This document shows positions 61,680 to 64,000 of a stretch of DNA of 64,000 nucleotides, piece after piece. How positions within the stretch are numbered: the stretch's first letter is position 1; each line of letters begins with the position of its first letter. The notes below the pieces were generated by a model. That model ran no database searches, had not been told where the DNA came from, and was given only the letters and a program-made list of their open reading frames with translations. The position numbers were made by a program, and so were the translations under genes. Source of the stretch: Hevea brasiliensis (lineage: Eukaryota; Streptophyta; Magnoliopsida; Malpighiales; Euphorbiaceae); assembly GCF_030052815.1 (NCBI RefSeq), contig NC_079496.1:7468897-7532896 (forward strand), read 5' to 3'.

Positions 61680-62705
61680 CATTTAAATATTGGTATAAGA
61701 AATCAAACCAGCTATATGTCCAAAATCTCAAGCACATGTGGATCTAAAGTGGAAATTAAAATTTAATCAATGGGAGAGAAATAAAAAGAAAGTACTCATT
61801 AAAAAAATTGATTAAAAAATCAAGGAAACATAATTAATTTGGTTATTATTAGAAATTGTATAATACCAATTATCAGTAGGAGAAATAAGCACCATCTAGT
61901 GTTGATGATTTTACTTTGTTGGGGTGTGGAATTACTCATTTTGGATGGATATATTTTTTCATTTATGGCTATTTCATAAAGATTTTATTGATATTAAATA
62001 ATCAAATTTATATACTTTATGTTAAATGTATCTGTCACAAAATATTAATATTGATTCAAAGTAATTTAGTGATTTAACTAAATAAAATTAACTATTTTTT
62101 TTAAAAAAAAAATTAACTACTTAAAAAAAAATAATTACCTAACTTATTGATTCATAATAATATTAGAGAACAGAATTGTTATCCATTATTATATATTACT
62201 AAAGCAGGGGACACATTACTGTTCCTAAGGATAGTAAAAGTACCACCTTACCCTTTTTTATGCTTTTTCAATTCCCTATTGGAGACTGTGCTTAATTAAT
62301 ATTCCTATTGCGTTGGTTTCGTCGTTTGTTTTTTAATAATCTAACAACAATATTATTCCATACATTCAATTTCTTTATTTTTTAAACTTTTTAAGTTAAA
62401 CGTTTTTAAGTAAAATAGAATGAATGCTTGAATTACTTCAAATTTTTTATTTAGATGTTTTATTATATTAATTGAATTTCGAAATTTTTATTTATTTGTT
62501 TTAATTTTTAAACTACTTAAGTATTAATTTAAATTATTTTTTATTATTTTATTTTCTTATTGCTGTTGTTTAATTTTTTTTAATTATTTAACTATTTAAT
62601 TATTAAATTTAACTTTTTTTATTATTATCTTTATTGAACTAAATTTTGTGATAACGGGTGCCAAGAATAGTAAGCAAACACTCTCTTAAAAAGGCTAGAT
62701 GCAGA

Positions 62706-62706
<1 letters not shown>
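60165..62706. other. 2.5-kb block between two (AT)n runs inside segment C
   Basis: 60175-60640 is a diverged copy of 9690-10145 in the opposite orientation to the rest of C. 60805-61110 is a short inverted repeat. 61380-62170 is related to 37135-37960 and holds a long (AT)n at 61624-61678. 62170-62700 is AT-rich, with the motif TATTACTAAAGCAGGGGAC near 62196. No gene seen. Confidence 0.6.
61624..61678. repeat. (AT)n microsatellite
   Basis: About 27 dinucleotides, within the block related to segment B 37135-37960, where a shorter run sits at the same place. Confidence 0.95.
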
Positions 62707-62747
<41 letters not shown>

Positions 62748-62995
62748 TTTAAATTATTATTTACTATTATTTTTATTAAAAATAATTTCAAAAATAACTT
62801 AATTCTAATAAAGTATAATTTACTATTTTAATCACAATATTATAATCAATTTATCCTACTATGATTCTTTATTTTTTTTTGTTTTTATTTTTTTATAATT
62901 TTTTATTTTATCACTTGAAATAAATATAATTTTTACATGATATATCTTTAAATCTTTTGATATATTATCCCACCTTTTTAATTTTTTATTTGAGT
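62707..62995 (-). repeat. Segment C, outer part: inverted copy of segment A 7510-7830
   Basis: Reverse complement match from the (GT)n(TA)n run at 62707-62743 to TTTTTAATTTTTTATTTGAG near 62995. Landmarks such as GATTCTTTATT and ATATTATCCCACC are shared with 7510-7650 read on the other strand. Confidence 0.8.
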
Positions 62996-64000
62996 ATTTA
63001 ATTTATAATTGAATTTTCAAATTTTTTTTATTTTAATTTTTAAATCACTTAAATGTTTATATACAAATTCAAATTATTTTTTTACTATTTTTTATTATCG
63101 TTTTATTTTTTTTAACAATTTAATTATTAAATTTTTGTTAATTATTATTATTATCTTTATTAAATCAATTTTAAAGATAACTTCATTTGATGTTAAATTA
63201 AATTTTACTTTATAAATCAATATTATATTATATAATGAAATATCATATTTTTCTCATTACAAAAAAATATAATAACAATAAATTGTTGATCTATTTTAGT
63301 AGTATTTCTAATGCTTTTCTTTTTATTTTTACTATAAGCACTACTTTAAAATAGTGAGATTTTGAGTCACACTATAATTATTTTTTTATAATTTTGTAAT
63401 TATTATTATCTAAAAAGTATTAAAAATAATATTTATAGACATTTTCATAATATCTATTTAAAATTGTTTGTGTATGAGTAATTTTGATTTGTAAGTAATA
63501 ATTTAAATTACTTTTCTCTTAAGTTTTTATGTGATTTATAATATATTTAATTTTTTTAATAATTTAAAAATATTTTAACAATGTGAATATATATAATTTT
63601 TGTATACTAAATGTATTGTGTTTAATGTGTTTAATCAAACTAAGAATCTTTCAAAGTTTTCCTTTTAAATTATAAGGAATTTAAAAATTTTATTTTATCT
63701 CTCTCTCTATATATATAAAAGGTTGAATTTTTTTTCCTCTTTTGATATTTTGATTATAATTAGGTGACATTTTCAAATAATTTATATGTATAAAATTGAA
63801 TGTGTTTTTGTCAATTATCATTGGAGAAATCTTATTTTCATGCTATTTATTAAAGAAAAAGTTATTTATATTAATCATAATTTCATTAATTAAGGATACA
63901 TTGAGAAAATTAATATTTTACTTTGATTTTGATTTTGAAATTAAAAAATATATACTTCAAATAAGATAAATTATAGAATATTATCAATGCATCAGCAACA
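62996..64000. other. AT-rich sequence with no recognised feature
   Basis: Long A/T homopolymers and short frames only; the frame at 63009-63215 is a by-product of low complexity. Confidence 0.6.

Noticed and set aside
62190..62340. Helitron-like start (TATATATTACTAAAGCAGGGG) and another at 63695-63725
   Set aside because: No CTRR hairpin terminus, and no Rep/helicase sequence nearby; the AT-rich motif alone is insufficient.

Overview
The window looks like a gene-poor, repeat-rich stretch of a nuclear plant genome, most likely a eudicot. The evidence is Ty3/gypsy retrotransposons of plant type (an Athila-like polyprotein, and a Tekay/Del-like gag with a tRNA-iMet primer site), TRIM elements, very AT-rich spacers, a spliced plant COP1-interacting-protein-7-like gene fragment and a plant-style single C2H2 finger gene. 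I cannot name the species. No bacterial operon, CRISPR array, rRNA or tRNA was seen.

Layout. 1-7103: 3' part of an Athila-lineage element (broken protease/RT, intact RNase H-integrase frame, long noncoding tail with two polypurine-tract-like motifs, 1.64-kb 3' LTR). It abuts a degraded TRIM-like remnant (about 7107-7398). 7510-13480: 'segment A', a low-copy host segment with two small genes that are both damaged here: a frameshifted SUMO-interaction-motif protein (SIM) gene and a C2H2 finger gene without its start. 13500-17000: spacer with a 1-kb foldback and a 508-bp tandem duplication. 17986-19828: first five exons of a CIP7-like gene, apparently broken. 20440-39175: 'segment B', collinear with A but interrupted by a 10.3-kb LTR element (element 1, 20935-31207, TSD CATAT) and a 2.6-kb solo LTR (31658-34225, TSD TTGAC). 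B keeps an intact SIM-motif gene and a C2H2 gene cut by an LTR end. 39176-52450: a minus-strand LTR (LTR4) split by element 2 (40281-48749, TSD GGCCA) and by a tandem TRIM (50941-51467). 52451-54071: a perfect-looking palindrome made from segment sequence. 54072-58266: plus-strand LTR5, the mirror partner of LTR4. 58267-63000: 'segment C', an inverted copy of A with an extra 2.5-kb block between two (AT)n runs. 63000-64000: AT-rich sequence with nothing recognised.

Elements 1 and 2 belong to one non-autonomous family. They have 3.5-4.5-kb LTRs and only about 1.45 kb of internal sequence, holding a broken gag (N-terminus, zinc knuckle, start of protease) and no RT or integrase. Their LTRs carry arrays of a 190-193-bp unit, each with a 14-bp-arm hairpin. 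The most unusual structure is the inverted B/C arrangement centred on the LTR4-palindrome-LTR5 block. I found no convincing new multi-gene biological system. The novelty is in repeat architecture and in the small SIM-motif gene.

All homology statements come from reading the sequence and from knowledge of protein families; no search was run.
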